NCBI GenBank assembly: GCA_040386975.1 | Contig: JAZKEO010000022.1 | Location: forward strand, 60,021-124,020 | Length of the DNA stretch: 64,000 nucleotides | Reading direction: 5' to 3' | Source of the DNA: M2408 sp040386975 | GTDB lineage: Bacteria; Bacteroidota; Bacteroidia; Flavobacteriales_D; Crocinitomicaceae | Shown: positions 34,372-44,140 of the stretch, in pieces | Layout: every line of letters begins with the position of its first letter | Numbering within the stretch: position 1 is the stretch's first letter | Notes under the pieces: model-generated | What the model saw: the letters and a program-made list of their open reading frames with translations, nothing else | Databases searched by the model: none | What the model was told of the DNA's origin: nothing | Program-made: the position numbers and the translations under genes

Positions 34372-35601
34372 TTAATGGTGTAATTTCCCTTCCCACTTAC
34401 TAACAGCGCTTGTAGCTAAAGCATTTCCGACAACATTAGTCATACTTCGAGCCATATCGCAAAAGTGGTCGATTGGAAGAATTAAAGCGATTCCTTCAGG
34501 TGGAATACCAAACATGGAGCAAGTTGCAACAACAACAATCAAAGAAGCACGTGGAACACCAGCAACACCTTTACTTGTAAGCATCAAAACCAAAAGCATC
34601 GTTAATTGTTTTTCAATTGGCATATCGATTCCATACACTTGTGCGATGAAAACGCTGGCAAAAGTCATGTACATCATACTTCCGTCGAGGTTGAAAGAAT
34701 AACCAAGTGGAAGCGTGAAAGAAACAATTTTATTATCACAACCAAAACGTTCTAATTCCTCCGTTAATTTTGGAAAAACAGCTTCACTACTTGTCGTTGA
34801 AAAAGCAATTAGCAAAGGATTTTTTATTCTACGAAGAAGTGTCCAAAGACGTTTTTTTAATATTGTATAACCAACAGAAAGCAAAACAAGCCAAAGCAAT
34901 GCGATTCCAATCACGAAAGCGATTAAATAATTTGCATAAAGTGAGAAAATCTCAAAACCATAAGTTGAAACCGCTGCTGCTACCGAACCAAACACACCTA
35001 TTGGTGCAACCCACATGATGTAGCCAACCATTTTTAACACAACGTGAGAAACTGCGTCTAAAGCTTTGATGATTGGTTCGCCCACTTTTCCGATTGATGA
35101 TAATGCGATTCCGAAAAAAATGGAGAAAATAACGATTTGTAAGATTTCATTCGTTGCTAAAGCTTCAAAAAGACTTTTTGGAACAATGTGTTTTACAAAC
35201 TCTTCCAAAGAAAAAGCTTGTGTTTTTTCAACTAAATCGGAAGCCGATGAAAGATTCTCCATATCGATGTTTAATCCAACTCCTGGTTTCATCCAATTTA
35301 CTAAAACTAAACCTAAAAGCAAAGAAACCAATGAAGCTGTGAAAAACCAAGCCATTGCTTTTGCTCCAACGCGACCAACCATTTTCATGTCGCCCATTTT
35401 AGCAATTCCCACAATCAAAGTGGATAAAACCAAAGGAGCAATTATCATTTGTACCAAACGAATAAAAACTGTTCCTAATAATTTGATATTTTTAGAAAAA
35501 CCTTCTGTGCTTGTTGGATAGTAGGAATGAATGTATCCCCCAACAGCAATTCCTAAAATTAAACCGATTATAATTGCTATAAATAATTTGTTGTTTTTCA
35601 T
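34372..35601 (-). CDS. Dicarboxylate/amino acid:cation symporter (DAACS)
   Basis: This 409-residue secondary transporter of the glutamate/aspartate/C4-dicarboxylate family is driven by Na+ or H+. It has eight membrane segments and two hairpins. The serine-rich HP1 is FSTTSSEAVFPKL, TM7 carries NLDGS (the NMDGT equivalent), HP2 contains SKGVAGVPRASLI and TM8 has DMARSMTNVVGN. The arginine in the TM8 motif is expected for acidic substrates. Which substrate and cation are used cannot be settled by eye. It is a single gene between two TonB receptors, transcribed in the opposite direction. Confidence 0.9.
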   Translation of the reverse strand: MKNNKLFIAIIIGLILGIAVGGYIHSYYPTSTEGFSKNIKLLGTVFIRLVQMIIAPLVLSTLIVGIAKMGDMKMVGRVGAKAMAWFFTASLVSLLLGLVLVNWMKPGVGLNIDMENLSSASDLVEKTQAFSLEEFVKHIVPKSLFEALATNEILQIVIFSIFFGIALSSIGKVGEPIIKALDAVSHVVLKMVGYIMWVAPIGVFGSVAAAVSTYGFEIFSLYANYLIAFVIGIALLWLVLLSVGYTILKKRLWTLLRRIKNPLLIAFSTTSSEAVFPKLTEELERFGCDNKIVSFTLPLGYSFNLDGSMMYMTFASVFIAQVYGIDMPIEKQLTMLLVLMLTSKGVAGVPRASLIVVVATCSMFGIPPEGIALILPIDHFCDMARSMTNVVGNALATSAVSKWEGKLHH

Positions 35602-35770
35602 CGAGAAATTAAGGTATTATAAAAATGAAATTTTGAATTAAGTCGTGAAATTAATCTATTATTTTAATTTGAGTTTTGATTTTTCAAATTTTTTAATGAA
35701 TTTGTCGTTTATTCTCAAAAAAAGTCATTATTTTTAGACAATATTTTCAGAAATAACTATTTTACAATAA

Positions 35771-38191
35771 ATGAAAAAACTAACTCTTCTATTCATTCTT
35801 TTAACACTTAGTTTTAAGTTCTATTCGCAAGAAAAAAGAACAATTTCGGGTTTCATAACCAATGAAAGAACAGGTGAAAAACTAATTGGAGCGACAATTT
35901 ATGATACTGTTTCAAAAAAAGGAGCTGGAACAAACGAATATGGTTATTTCAGTTTAACAATCCCTTCAAAAGACGCTTTTATTCGTGTTTCCTATTTGGG
36001 TTTGAAAACAAAATATACCTTATGTCCTAAAGGCAGAACTGAACTAAATATCGCTTTAACAGATATTCAGGATTTAGAAGAAGTTACTATTTCAAGTGAA
36101 GGGGCAAAAAGAGTTGTTGAAGGAACATCAAACGGAACGATTGAATTACAATTAGATAAAGTTGAAAAATTACCTTTAATTTTAGGAGAAAAAGATGTTT
36201 TACGTGTTTTGCAACTTCTACCGGGAGTAAAATCTGGGGGTGAAGCATCGAGTGGAATTTACGTCCGAGGTGGTGGGCCAGATCAAAATTTAATTTTATT
36301 AGACGGAGTACCAGTTTACAATGCTTCACATTTATTTGGTTTTTTCTCTGTTTTTAACTCCGATGCTTTGTCAAATGTCACAATGATTAAAGGTGGTTTT
36401 CCAGCACGTTACGGTGGAAGAGTTTCATCTGTTTTGGATATGAGAATGAAAGAAGGAAACATGAAAAACTACAATGTTGAAGGTTCAATTGGTTTAATTT
36501 CAAGTCGTATTTTAGTTGAAGGGCCAATTAAAAAAGATAAAACTGCGTTTTCTTTTAGTGCAAGAAGAACCTATTTAGATTTATTATATAGACCTTTTTT
36601 ATTGGCTCAAAAAATTGATGGAGGGTTCTTTTTTCACGATTTTAATACGAAAATTCATCATAAAATAAATAAAAATAATCATATTTTTGTGAGTGGATAC
36701 TTTGGTTTGGATAAAGTTTTCGCCAAAGAAAAAGGTCAAAATTTTTATGATGCTGATGGTAATTTTTATAAAAATCAATATTTAGCTCGTTTGCAATGGG
36801 GGAATTCAATAGGTGCAATTCGTTGGAATCACATTATCAACCCAAAATTATTCTTAAATACAACGGCTACTTTTTCCAAATACAAATTTTTAGTTGGTTT
36901 TGAGCAAAAATTAGATGTTGAAAATGTAGATGGAACGAGTGAATCGGAAAATTTTTCGGTTGCGTATAATTCGGGAATAAAAGATTGGGCTTTAAAAACA
37001 GACTTTACTTATTTCCCTGATCCAAATCACAACATTCGTTTTGGAGTTTCTGAAGTCTATCACACCTTCACTCCAGGTGTAACTTATGTTGATATTAATG
37101 TCAATAATTTTCAGTTAGATACCGCTATTGGTTCTAATATTCAATATTCTCATGAGTTAAGTTTGTATGCAGAAGATGATTACAAAATTACAAATCGCTT
37201 GAAAATAAATTTTGGTTTGCATCATGCCATTTTTTTAACGGGAGACAAAACCTATCATGCTCTTCAACCTCGTTTGAGTACAAATTTTATGTTGGATGAA
37301 AACTCAAGTTTGAAACTTGGGGTAACGCGTATGGCTCAATTTTTACATTTACTCTCAAATACTGGAATTGGTTTACCAACAGACTTATGGGTTCCAGCAA
37401 CTGAAAGAGTGAAACCTGTTTTAGCCAATCAAGTTAGTTTAGGTTATTATAGAGAAATTTTGAAAAAAATGAATTTTTCCGTTGAAGGATATTACAAAAA
37501 AATGAATAACTTAATTCAATACAAAGAAGGTGCAGATTTTCTTTCTGCCGCCGAAGATTGGCAAGATAAAATTGTTGTTGGTGAAGGTTGGACTTACGGA
37601 GCTGAAGTTTTTATTGAGAAGAAAAAAGGAAAATTTACTGGTTGGATTGGTTACACGCTTAGTTGGTCGGAAAGACAATTTGACGATTTAAACATGGGTG
37701 AAAAATTCTTTTACCGTTATGATAGAAGGAATGATTTAAGTGTTGTTGCAACTTATGATATCAACGAATTTTGGGATTTAGGTTTGGTTTTTGTTTATGG
37801 AACAGGAAATGCAGTAACAATTGGTTCACAGAATTATTCAGTTGCACCAAATATTGGGACAAATTTTTATCCACAAAGTGTAACAAATTTTGACCAATTA
37901 AATGGTTATAGAATGCCAAATTACCACAGAATGGATTTTGGTGCGAATTACAAAAAAGATAAAGAATGGGGACATTCCGTTATTTCTTTTTCAGTTTACA
38001 ATTTATATAACAGACAAAATCCATTTTTACTTTATCAAGGCTACAACAAGGCTGGAAATCCTGCATTGATGCAAGTTTCATTATTTCAAATGATTCCTTC
38101 ATTTAGTTGGAAATTTAAATTTGATTTTGAAAAAATCAAGAAAAATAAAGTAGAAAAACTTAATAAAACGAAAGATGAAGAAAGTAAATAG
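35771..38191 (+). CDS. TonB-dependent receptor with carboxypeptidase-like domain (copy 2)
   Basis: This 806-residue outer-membrane receptor has a signal peptide ending KFYSQ, a CarboxypepD_reg-like domain (about 23-100) and a plug with VLQLLPGVKSGGEASSGIYVRGGGPDQN and NASHLFGFFSVFN. The long barrel is followed by an unusual charged tail (about 18 residues rich in Lys, Asn and Glu after the last strand FSWKFKF). It overlaps the DUF4249 lipoprotein gene by 17 bases, so the two are translated together. The substrate is unknown. The C-terminal tail is explained by the overlap with the next gene. Confidence 0.9.
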   Translation: MKKLTLLFILLTLSFKFYSQEKRTISGFITNERTGEKLIGATIYDTVSKKGAGTNEYGYFSLTIPSKDAFIRVSYLGLKTKYTLCPKGRTELNIALTDIQDLEEVTISSEGAKRVVEGTSNGTIELQLDKVEKLPLILGEKDVLRVLQLLPGVKSGGEASSGIYVRGGGPDQNLILLDGVPVYNASHLFGFFSVFNSDALSNVTMIKGGFPARYGGRVSSVLDMRMKEGNMKNYNVEGSIGLISSRILVEGPIKKDKTAFSFSARRTYLDLLYRPFLLAQKIDGGFFFHDFNTKIHHKINKNNHIFVSGYFGLDKVFAKEKGQNFYDADGNFYKNQYLARLQWGNSIGAIRWNHIINPKLFLNTTATFSKYKFLVGFEQKLDVENVDGTSESENFSVAYNSGIKDWALKTDFTYFPDPNHNIRFGVSEVYHTFTPGVTYVDINVNNFQLDTAIGSNIQYSHELSLYAEDDYKITNRLKINFGLHHAIFLTGDKTYHALQPRLSTNFMLDENSSLKLGVTRMAQFLHLLSNTGIGLPTDLWVPATERVKPVLANQVSLGYYREILKKMNFSVEGYYKKMNNLIQYKEGADFLSAAEDWQDKIVVGEGWTYGAEVFIEKKKGKFTGWIGYTLSWSERQFDDLNMGEKFFYRYDRRNDLSVVATYDINEFWDLGLVFVYGTGNAVTIGSQNYSVAPNIGTNFYPQSVTNFDQLNGYRMPNYHRMDFGANYKKDKEWGHSVISFSVYNLYNRQNPFLLYQGYNKAGNPALMQVSLFQMIPSFSWKFKFDFEKIKKNKVEKLNKTKDEESK

Positions 38192-39062
38192 AATTATATA
38201 CAGCTTACTAGTTTTAGCCTTATTTTCTTGTGAAAAAGAAATCCAATATGAAGGAGAAGGAAAAGACCCAGTTTTGGTTTTAAATGGAATTCAAGAAAAC
38301 GATTCAACCTTTAAAATTTATTTAGAGCGAAGTTTTTTCTTTTTAAGTAGCGAAGGAAAAGATGATAAATATATTGAAACGGGAGCGACAGTTACATTAA
38401 CAAATTTAACAACTGGTCAAGTGTTTACAATGAACGCTTCGACTATTGATAATGTATATGAATTTCCGTTTACAACAAGTCCGAATCAGAAATTTAAAAT
38501 TGAAGTTTCACATCCAGATTATGAAACTATTTCATCTGAAATGACAACCATTCCTAAAGTTTCTTTACTTGATGTTGATACGAGTTCTTTCTCTGTAGAT
38601 GGCGGTTCAAAACGTAAAAAAGCCATTTTAAATTGGAATGACCCTGTTGGTGAAAACTTTTATTTAGTTCAAGTTTTTTCATATGATTCACTTTACAATT
38701 ACACAAATACACAATATTTTGCCTGTGCAGATCCAGTTTTTGAAGATGGAGAATCAAATACAGGAATAAACAATGGAAATAATGAATACGAAGAAATTTA
38801 TTTCAATGATGTTTTATTTGAAGGACAACAAAAGAAACTAGAAATTGACTTCCCTGATTATTATGCACAAGATACAACACAAAATTCTGTGAAGTACACC
38901 TATAATTTGATTTGTATGGATAAAGCTACTTATCAGTATTTTATCTCAGTTAGAAAATCTGCTAATTCAGGATTTTTCACAGAACCCGTTAAAGTTTACT
39001 CAAATATAACGAATGGTTTTGGGGTTTTTAGTTCTAAGAATACTTCTAAAATAACGAAGTAG
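38175..39062 (+). CDS. DUF4249 lipoprotein
   Basis: This 295-residue surface-type lipoprotein has lipobox LFSC (Cys about residue 19) followed by EKEI. The DUF4249 fold is recognisable by VLVLNGIQENDSTFKIYLERS, the ATVTLTNLTTGQ strand pair, the YEFPFTTSPNQKFKIEVSHPDYET segment and the later LNWNDPVGENFYLVQV. DUF4249 proteins accompany TonB receptors and are thought to help ligand capture, but that is not established. The start lies inside the upstream receptor gene. Confidence 0.88.
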   Translation: MKKVNRIIYSLLVLALFSCEKEIQYEGEGKDPVLVLNGIQENDSTFKIYLERSFFFLSSEGKDDKYIETGATVTLTNLTTGQVFTMNASTIDNVYEFPFTTSPNQKFKIEVSHPDYETISSEMTTIPKVSLLDVDTSSFSVDGGSKRKKAILNWNDPVGENFYLVQVFSYDSLYNYTNTQYFACADPVFEDGESNTGINNGNNEYEEIYFNDVLFEGQQKKLEIDFPDYYAQDTTQNSVKYTYNLICMDKATYQYFISVRKSANSGFFTEPVKVYSNITNGFGVFSSKNTSKITK

Positions 39063-39065
39063 AAA

Positions 39066-40107
39066 TCATTTCTTCTCGTATTTAAAAAAGCCAAAAGCTA
39101 AACCAACTCGTGCTTGGAAACTTGACTTTTGAAAATAAATATTGTAGTTTTCAGATCCATAATAAGCTACTTGAGCAAAAAATGCAGGATAAATCTGTAA
39201 TGTATTCAAAATTTAAGCTCAAACGATGAGTTTCTTTTTCACCTAGCTTCTTGGTTTTATCTTTACGATTTTTATTTTTAACAAACGTTTTTGAACTCAT
39301 TAATTGTAAATTTCCTAAAATTCGATTTCCTCCATAAACACCAGTTTGATAAAATTTTTGATTCGAAAAATAGGGGGGATGATATTCAAAACCTGTTTTC
39401 CAAACTAATTTTATTTCAGTTTCAAAAGTGTCTTTTATTTGGTTTAAGCTTTTTTCCTTAAATAAATGTTTGTAATTTTTATTTCCGCCAATTACAAAAT
39501 AATTAATCAAACTTTCACTGAAACTTCCGTTGTAAATATTTACTGTGTCTGTAAAATCAACAAACTCAGTTCCATCTTGACCGTTAGAATGATGACCAAG
39601 CCCTGTTCCTAAGTACATTTTTCTTTTTTTGTTCCAAAAATATTGATTTGTTATATAATAGTATATTTTGGGATTAAAACTTGGTGTTCTAACTGCTTTA
39701 GATTTATCACTCCATTTTGGATCATTTTGAAAAATTCGAATTCGTGCACTTGGAATAAGTTGTAAACTGTGAAACCAGGCTCTATTTTTCCCCGAAACAT
39801 AGTTTTCGCCCCCAATGGTTATCCCTAACTGAAAATCTCCATTAAAAAGATACGCTTTTTTGATTCCAGAATGATAGTCAGAAAATTTTGTACCTGAAAT
39901 TGTGCTAGGTTCTTGACTTAATTCAACTGTTTTACGAAAGTTTTCAGAATTTTTATAGACTTTTTTTATACTATCAAAAAAAACATTTTGACAATGTAAT
40001 TGCGTGTTAACAAGCAGTATAAGACTATATAAAAGAATCCTCATTGTACCAAAAATAAGAAATTGTAAGTGAATTACGTTAAAAGATGTAAATAAATTTT
40101 TTTTCAT
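39066..40107 (-). CDS. OMPLA-like outer-membrane phospholipase, frameshifted near its C-terminus
   Basis: The open frame ends at 39151, but the natural C-terminus is in the next frame. Removing one T from the T4 run (plus-strand AAAA at 39208-39211) gives an ending of LQIYPAFFAQVAYYG and a terminal strand QARVGLAFGFFKYEKK, stopping at 39066-39068. The protein is beta-rich and has HHSNG near residue 151 (counted from the inner start), like the H-x-S-N-G active site of outer-membrane phospholipase A. The likely start is the ATG at 40044 (MRILLYSLILLV, signal peptide ending HCQ). The ATG at 40107 would add 21 residues without signal character. The frameshift could be a real mutation or a sequencing error. 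Phospholipase activity is inference. Confidence 0.65.
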
Positions 40108-40138
40108 TTTGTTTTTCCTTAAAAGAAGCGTAATTTTG
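40107..40138 (+). promoter_or_regulatory. Promoter of the SF2 helicase gene
   Basis: TTTTG (40107-40111), a 19-base spacer and TAATTTTG (40131-40138), 34 bases before the ATG. Confidence 0.55.
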
Positions 40139-40172
40139 TACCCCCTTAATTGGATTAATGAATTAGTTTTTA

Positions 40173-41684
40173 ATGTTAGAAAATATCACTTACGAAGCCA
40201 AAACGCTATATCCTTTTCAGGAAAAAACGGTTACTTCCATTTTAAATGAATTTGAGTCTAACGATGAAAATTTCAATTTGCTTTTTCAATTGCCTACTGG
40301 AGGTGGTAAAACAGTTATTTTTTCTGAAATAGCTAAAAGTTACATCGAAAAGTATGGAAAAAAAGTATTAATTCTAACTCATCGAATTGAGCTTTCTGTT
40401 CAAACTTCTAAGCAATTACTTGCAATTGGTGTTGGCAATAAAGTGATTAGCAGTGATGTGAAAAAATTAAGTGCTGACGAAGATTTCCCGTGTTACATTG
40501 CCATGGTTGAAACATTAAACAACCGTTTGCAAGAAGATGAGAATTTTATTAAAAATGTAGGTCTGGTAATCGTCGATGAAGCACATTACAATAGTTTCAG
40601 AAAGATATTTCAATATTATAACAGCACCAATATTTTAGGCGTTACTGCAACACCATTAAGTTCAAATAAAGCTTTACCATTAAACGATAATTACAATAAA
40701 TTATTGGTTGGGGAGTGTATATCATCTTTAATTGAAGATGGGTATTTGTCTGATGCAGAAACATTTACTTATGATGTAAATCTTCACGGATTGAAAATAG
40801 GTTCTAATGGAGATTTTACCGTAAGTAGTTCTGAAATTGTTTATGGGAATTATTTCATGCAAGAAAAATTACTTTTTGCTTACGAAGAAGTTGCCATTGG
40901 AAATAAAACATTAATCTTTAACTCGGGAATTGAAACTTCTCTTTCTGTTGAAGAAACTTTCAGAAAAAGAGGGTATAAAATCAAACACTTAGATTCGACT
41001 TTCAGTGATAAAGATAGAAAGCATGTATTACATTGGTTTAAGACTACAAAAGACGCAATACTAACCTCTGTTGGAATTTTGACGACTGGTTTCGATGAGC
41101 CAACAGTTGAAACAATTATCTTAAATCGTGCTACGCGTTCCCTGACTTTGTATCATCAAATGATTGGTCGTGGATCTCGTAAATTGCCAAATAAAAGTAA
41201 ATTTAAACTAATTGATTTAGGAAACAATGTTCGTCGTTTTGGCTATTGGCAAGATTACATCAATTGGCAAGATGCATTCCGCTTTCCAGATCGTTTTTTG
41301 GAGGCTAGACTTTCAGAAGGTGATGATATTGAATTTGAAATCGAGTTTGAGTACAGCAAATTTCTGAAAGAAAAACTGGATATCGAGTATTTGGAGAAAT
41401 TTGAAATGAAAGCAGTTTATTACGATTGCTTAGATAATAGTGAAAAAGGAAAAAAAGCCATTGATTTATCTTTGGAAAATCATTTTGAAGTTATTATGAA
41501 AGCTTCAACTGATTTTTATGATTCATTAGAGTTTATTAAAGCTTTACAGGAACATATTGAACACCGTTTGAAACAATATACCAAATGTATCTCTAAAAGT
41601 ACACCAAATTATTTTAAATTTATTCTAGAAACGTATGTGAGACAATTGCGTCAGAAATTACGTGAAAATTTAGAAGATGAGTAA
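40173..41684 (+). CDS. DEAD/DEAH-box SF2 helicase
   Basis: This 503-residue helicase of the SSL2/RecQ-like restriction-helicase class has Walker A PTGGGKT (residues 41-47), motif Ia LTHRIELSVQ, DEAH at 135-138, motif III GVTATP and motif VI HQMIGRGSRKLP. The helicase core ends near residue 365. The last 140 residues are helical and acidic, with no domain I recognise. No nuclease or methyltransferase gene is next to it, so a restriction or defence role is not supported here. It stands alone with its own promoter. Confidence 0.85.
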   Translation: MLENITYEAKTLYPFQEKTVTSILNEFESNDENFNLLFQLPTGGGKTVIFSEIAKSYIEKYGKKVLILTHRIELSVQTSKQLLAIGVGNKVISSDVKKLSADEDFPCYIAMVETLNNRLQEDENFIKNVGLVIVDEAHYNSFRKIFQYYNSTNILGVTATPLSSNKALPLNDNYNKLLVGECISSLIEDGYLSDAETFTYDVNLHGLKIGSNGDFTVSSSEIVYGNYFMQEKLLFAYEEVAIGNKTLIFNSGIETSLSVEETFRKRGYKIKHLDSTFSDKDRKHVLHWFKTTKDAILTSVGILTTGFDEPTVETIILNRATRSLTLYHQMIGRGSRKLPNKSKFKLIDLGNNVRRFGYWQDYINWQDAFRFPDRFLEARLSEGDDIEFEIEFEYSKFLKEKLDIEYLEKFEMKAVYYDCLDNSEKGKKAIDLSLENHFEVIMKASTDFYDSLEFIKALQEHIEHRLKQYTKCISKSTPNYFKFILETYVRQLRQKLRENLEDE

Positions 41685-41687
41685 GAA

Positions 41688-42089
41688 TTAATGGTTTGTC
41701 TGTAAAGCATTAATTTCAATTTCTGCTAACCATTCTTTTGCTTTTTCTACATCATTAAAAAAACGTGTTGGTACACAAGGTTTGTGGAAATTCAAATAAA
41801 AATTTGAAAGAATTTTTTGTGAAATTGAATGGATAACAAAAGCATCAGCTAGTTTATAAATTGAACCTTCAACAGATGTTGATGCAACTCTAGCTTCGTG
41901 ATTTGGAAGCGTATGAGAACCAACAATAATCAAGTTATAAAACCGTTTTCCATTTCCTAGTTGAAAAGCAGCATCCTTTAATTGATTAAAATCCCCAATA
42001 GTAAAATCTTTATCTTTCTGAATATCAATCAATAAAGTATCTTCTTTAAGTAAAGAAACAGTAGAAATATCACATTCAATTTTCAGCAT
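41688..42089 (-). CDS. STAS-like anti-sigma-antagonist-type protein
   Basis: This 133-residue cytoplasmic protein has an alternating beta-alpha pattern resembling STAS/SpoIIAA-like folds: VSLLKEDTLLIDI, FYNLIIVGSHT, a helix SIYKLADAFVIHSISQKILSNFYL, and a final helix VEKAKEWLAEI. The usual phosphorylatable Ser/Thr cannot be placed with confidence. It is encoded 6 bases downstream of a SpoIIE-type phosphatase gene. Together they suggest partner-switching regulation, which is inference. Similar small proteins with an FF-DVEKAKEWL ending occur in Bacteroidota. Confidence 0.6.
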   Translation of the reverse strand: MLKIECDISTVSLLKEDTLLIDIQKDKDFTIGDFNQLKDAAFQLGNGKRFYNLIIVGSHTLPNHEARVASTSVEGSIYKLADAFVIHSISQKILSNFYLNFHKPCVPTRFFNDVEKAKEWLAEIEINALQTNH

Positions 42090-42095
42090 TGAAAT

Positions 42096-44093
42096 TTATT
42101 TAATTTGTATTCCAATTATTAAAATATCATCTGTTTGCTCAAGTTTTCCCCTCCAAGCACGATATTCTTTATGTAAAAAGTCTTTTTGCTTTTCAATAGG
42201 TAGTTCTTTAGCTTTAAATAAGGTTTCTTTGAATTGTTTGTATTTGTATTTTTTTCCATTTGGACCACCGAATTGATCGGCGTAACCATCTGAAAACAAA
42301 TAAATGGTATCGTTGAAATTAGCTAAAATTTCTTTGTTTGAAAAAAAACGAACATCTTCATTTACATAAGCTCCAACTGGAAATTTATCGGCTTTTACTT
42401 CAATCAATTCGTTGTTTGAAAAGATATAAAGAGGATTGTTAGCACCACTAAATAAAATTTTCCCATTTCTCTTATCAATAGAAATTAGACTAATATCCAT
42501 ACCATCTTTTATTGAACTTTCATCCGTCGTTTGATTTAAACTTTCAGTTAACCACATGTTTACAGCGTCCAAAATCTCAGATGGAGAATGTAATCCGCGC
42601 TCTAAAACAGCTTTATTTAAAAGGTTAAAGTTGACAATTGAAATTAATGCTCCGGGAACACCGTGACCTGTACAATCAGCTGCTGCAACAAAAATTTGAT
42701 TTTCTGTTTCGGCAATCCAATAAAAATCACCACTTAAAATATCTTTTGGTTTGTTTAGGATAAATGAATTTGGAAGAATGTAATTCCATTTTTGTTCCGG
42801 TGGTAAAATTGCTCCTTGAATGCGTTCAGCATATTTGATACTGTCTGTAATTTCTTTCGATTTTTCTTCCAATAAAAAATGTTGCTCTTCAACAAGTTCT
42901 TTTTGTTCTTCAATTATTTTATTTTGTTTTTCTAAAAGAAGGTTTGTTTTTGCTTTGATACGATTGTTTCTAAAAATAATAAGCAAAATTATGAAAACCA
43001 ATAAAATTCCTGCGAGTGAATAATAAATGGTTAATTGTTTCTTTTCATTGTCTTTTGCTAAAATTTTATTTTCTTGTTCTTTTTTCTCTGATTCATATTT
43101 AATTGATAAATCGTGAATGGTTTGTTTGGTATCTTCATCAAAAATGGAATCTTTCAGCTCCATGTATTCCATCATGTAATTGTTTGATTCTTCGAATTGT
43201 TTTAAATTTTTATATGCGAGTGATAAATTGTAATAAGTATCTTTTAAACTTAATCTATCATCTAATTTTTTAAAAATTTCTGCAGCTTGTGATAAATTGA
43301 ATATAGCAGATGGATAATTTCCTAAATCATTTTGCTTATTACCTATATTGTTGTAAGCCACAGCGAGTGAATTTTTGTCTTCAGGATTATATTTTAAAAC
43401 AGCATTTTTTGATTTTTCATAAAATTCAAGAGATTTAATCATATTTTTTTTATCGCTATAGCAGCCAGCCAATCCACTATATGTATAAGACAAATATTCG
43501 TATTGCTTTTTTTCAAATAAATTTCTCTCTACAAATTCATAATAATAGATTGCTTGATCAGTTTTCCCAGAAATCATAAAATAATTGGCAAGATTTATAT
43601 ATGAAATTAAGTAATATGTATCTCCATCAATTTTTTTATAAGCATCAATCGCTTGCATTTGATATTTAATAGCCAATTTATTATTACTCAAGGCAGAATA
43701 AATAGTAGCTAATAATTCATTTGCTCGACCTTCAAAATCAAATTTTTCATTTCCTTTTAAATTTTTACAATAATTAAGTAAAAAAAAAGAATAATCAGTT
43801 GCTTTTTTGTAATTTGATAAATTATAATAAATAAAAGCAAACTTGTTATAGACCACATGTAATTTGAATTTTTCCTGTTTTGCAATTTTTTCAACTTCAT
43901 TAAGATAGAAAAGTGCTTTTTGAGGATTTTCATTTCTAATTTCTTGAACTAAATCTAAATACAAATTAATTTTCGTAGTATCGTTTTTTGTTTTTTCGAT
44001 TTTTGAAAGATAAGAATCTATATTGTTTTGACCAAAACAAGAAATGCTTAGATAAAAAAAGAAAACAAAAAAATTGATAAATGCTTTTTTCAA
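42096..44093 (-). CDS. TPR-containing membrane SpoIIE/PP2C-type phosphatase
   Basis: This 665-residue sensor-like phosphatase has a signal peptide (residues 1-21), then about 300 residues of periplasmic TPR-like repeats (for example YKKATDYSFFLLNY and GNYPSAIFNLSQAAEIFKK). One membrane segment (about 352-374) and a coiled coil follow (LLLEKQNKIIEEQKELVEEQ). The C-terminal SpoIIE domain (about 420-665) has GDFYW, DCTGHGVPGA and SDGYADQFGG, which supply the Mn/Mg-binding Asp and Gly. It should dephosphorylate a STAS-type antagonist, and the adjacent gene is a candidate substrate. The signal sensed by the TPR part is unknown. Confidence 0.9.
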   Translation of the reverse strand: MKKAFINFFVFFFYLSISCFGQNNIDSYLSKIEKTKNDTTKINLYLDLVQEIRNENPQKALFYLNEVEKIAKQEKFKLHVVYNKFAFIYYNLSNYKKATDYSFFLLNYCKNLKGNEKFDFEGRANELLATIYSALSNNKLAIKYQMQAIDAYKKIDGDTYYLISYINLANYFMISGKTDQAIYYYEFVERNLFEKKQYEYLSYTYSGLAGCYSDKKNMIKSLEFYEKSKNAVLKYNPEDKNSLAVAYNNIGNKQNDLGNYPSAIFNLSQAAEIFKKLDDRLSLKDTYYNLSLAYKNLKQFEESNNYMMEYMELKDSIFDEDTKQTIHDLSIKYESEKKEQENKILAKDNEKKQLTIYYSLAGILLVFIILLIIFRNNRIKAKTNLLLEKQNKIIEEQKELVEEQHFLLEEKSKEITDSIKYAERIQGAILPPEQKWNYILPNSFILNKPKDILSGDFYWIAETENQIFVAAADCTGHGVPGALISIVNFNLLNKAVLERGLHSPSEILDAVNMWLTESLNQTTDESSIKDGMDISLISIDKRNGKILFSGANNPLYIFSNNELIEVKADKFPVGAYVNEDVRFFSNKEILANFNDTIYLFSDGYADQFGGPNGKKYKYKQFKETLFKAKELPIEKQKDFLHKEYRAWRGKLEQTDDILIIGIQIK

Positions 44094-44104
44094 TGAAATA
44101 GTTT

Positions 44105-44112
44105 TATATTTG
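44105..44112 (+). promoter_or_regulatory. -7 box of the cold-shock-like gene
   Basis: TATATTTG matches TAnnTTTG, 28 bases before the ATG at 44141. Confidence 0.5.
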
Positions 44113-44140
44113 TCTTATTAATTTGTAAATATATAAAAAA

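Noticed and set aside
35066..35521. 151-codon plus-strand frame opposite the symporter
   Set aside because: The symporter frame has all family motifs; the opposite frame has no recognisable features.
31860..38191. SusC-SusD polysaccharide locus
   Set aside because: No SusD gene is present and the receptors have the generic GGGPDQN plug; the only partner is DUF4249.
40173..41684. Defence or restriction system built around the SF2 helicase
   Set aside because: No nuclease, methyltransferase or specificity gene is next to it; the flanking genes are a phospholipase-like protein and a STAS-like regulator.
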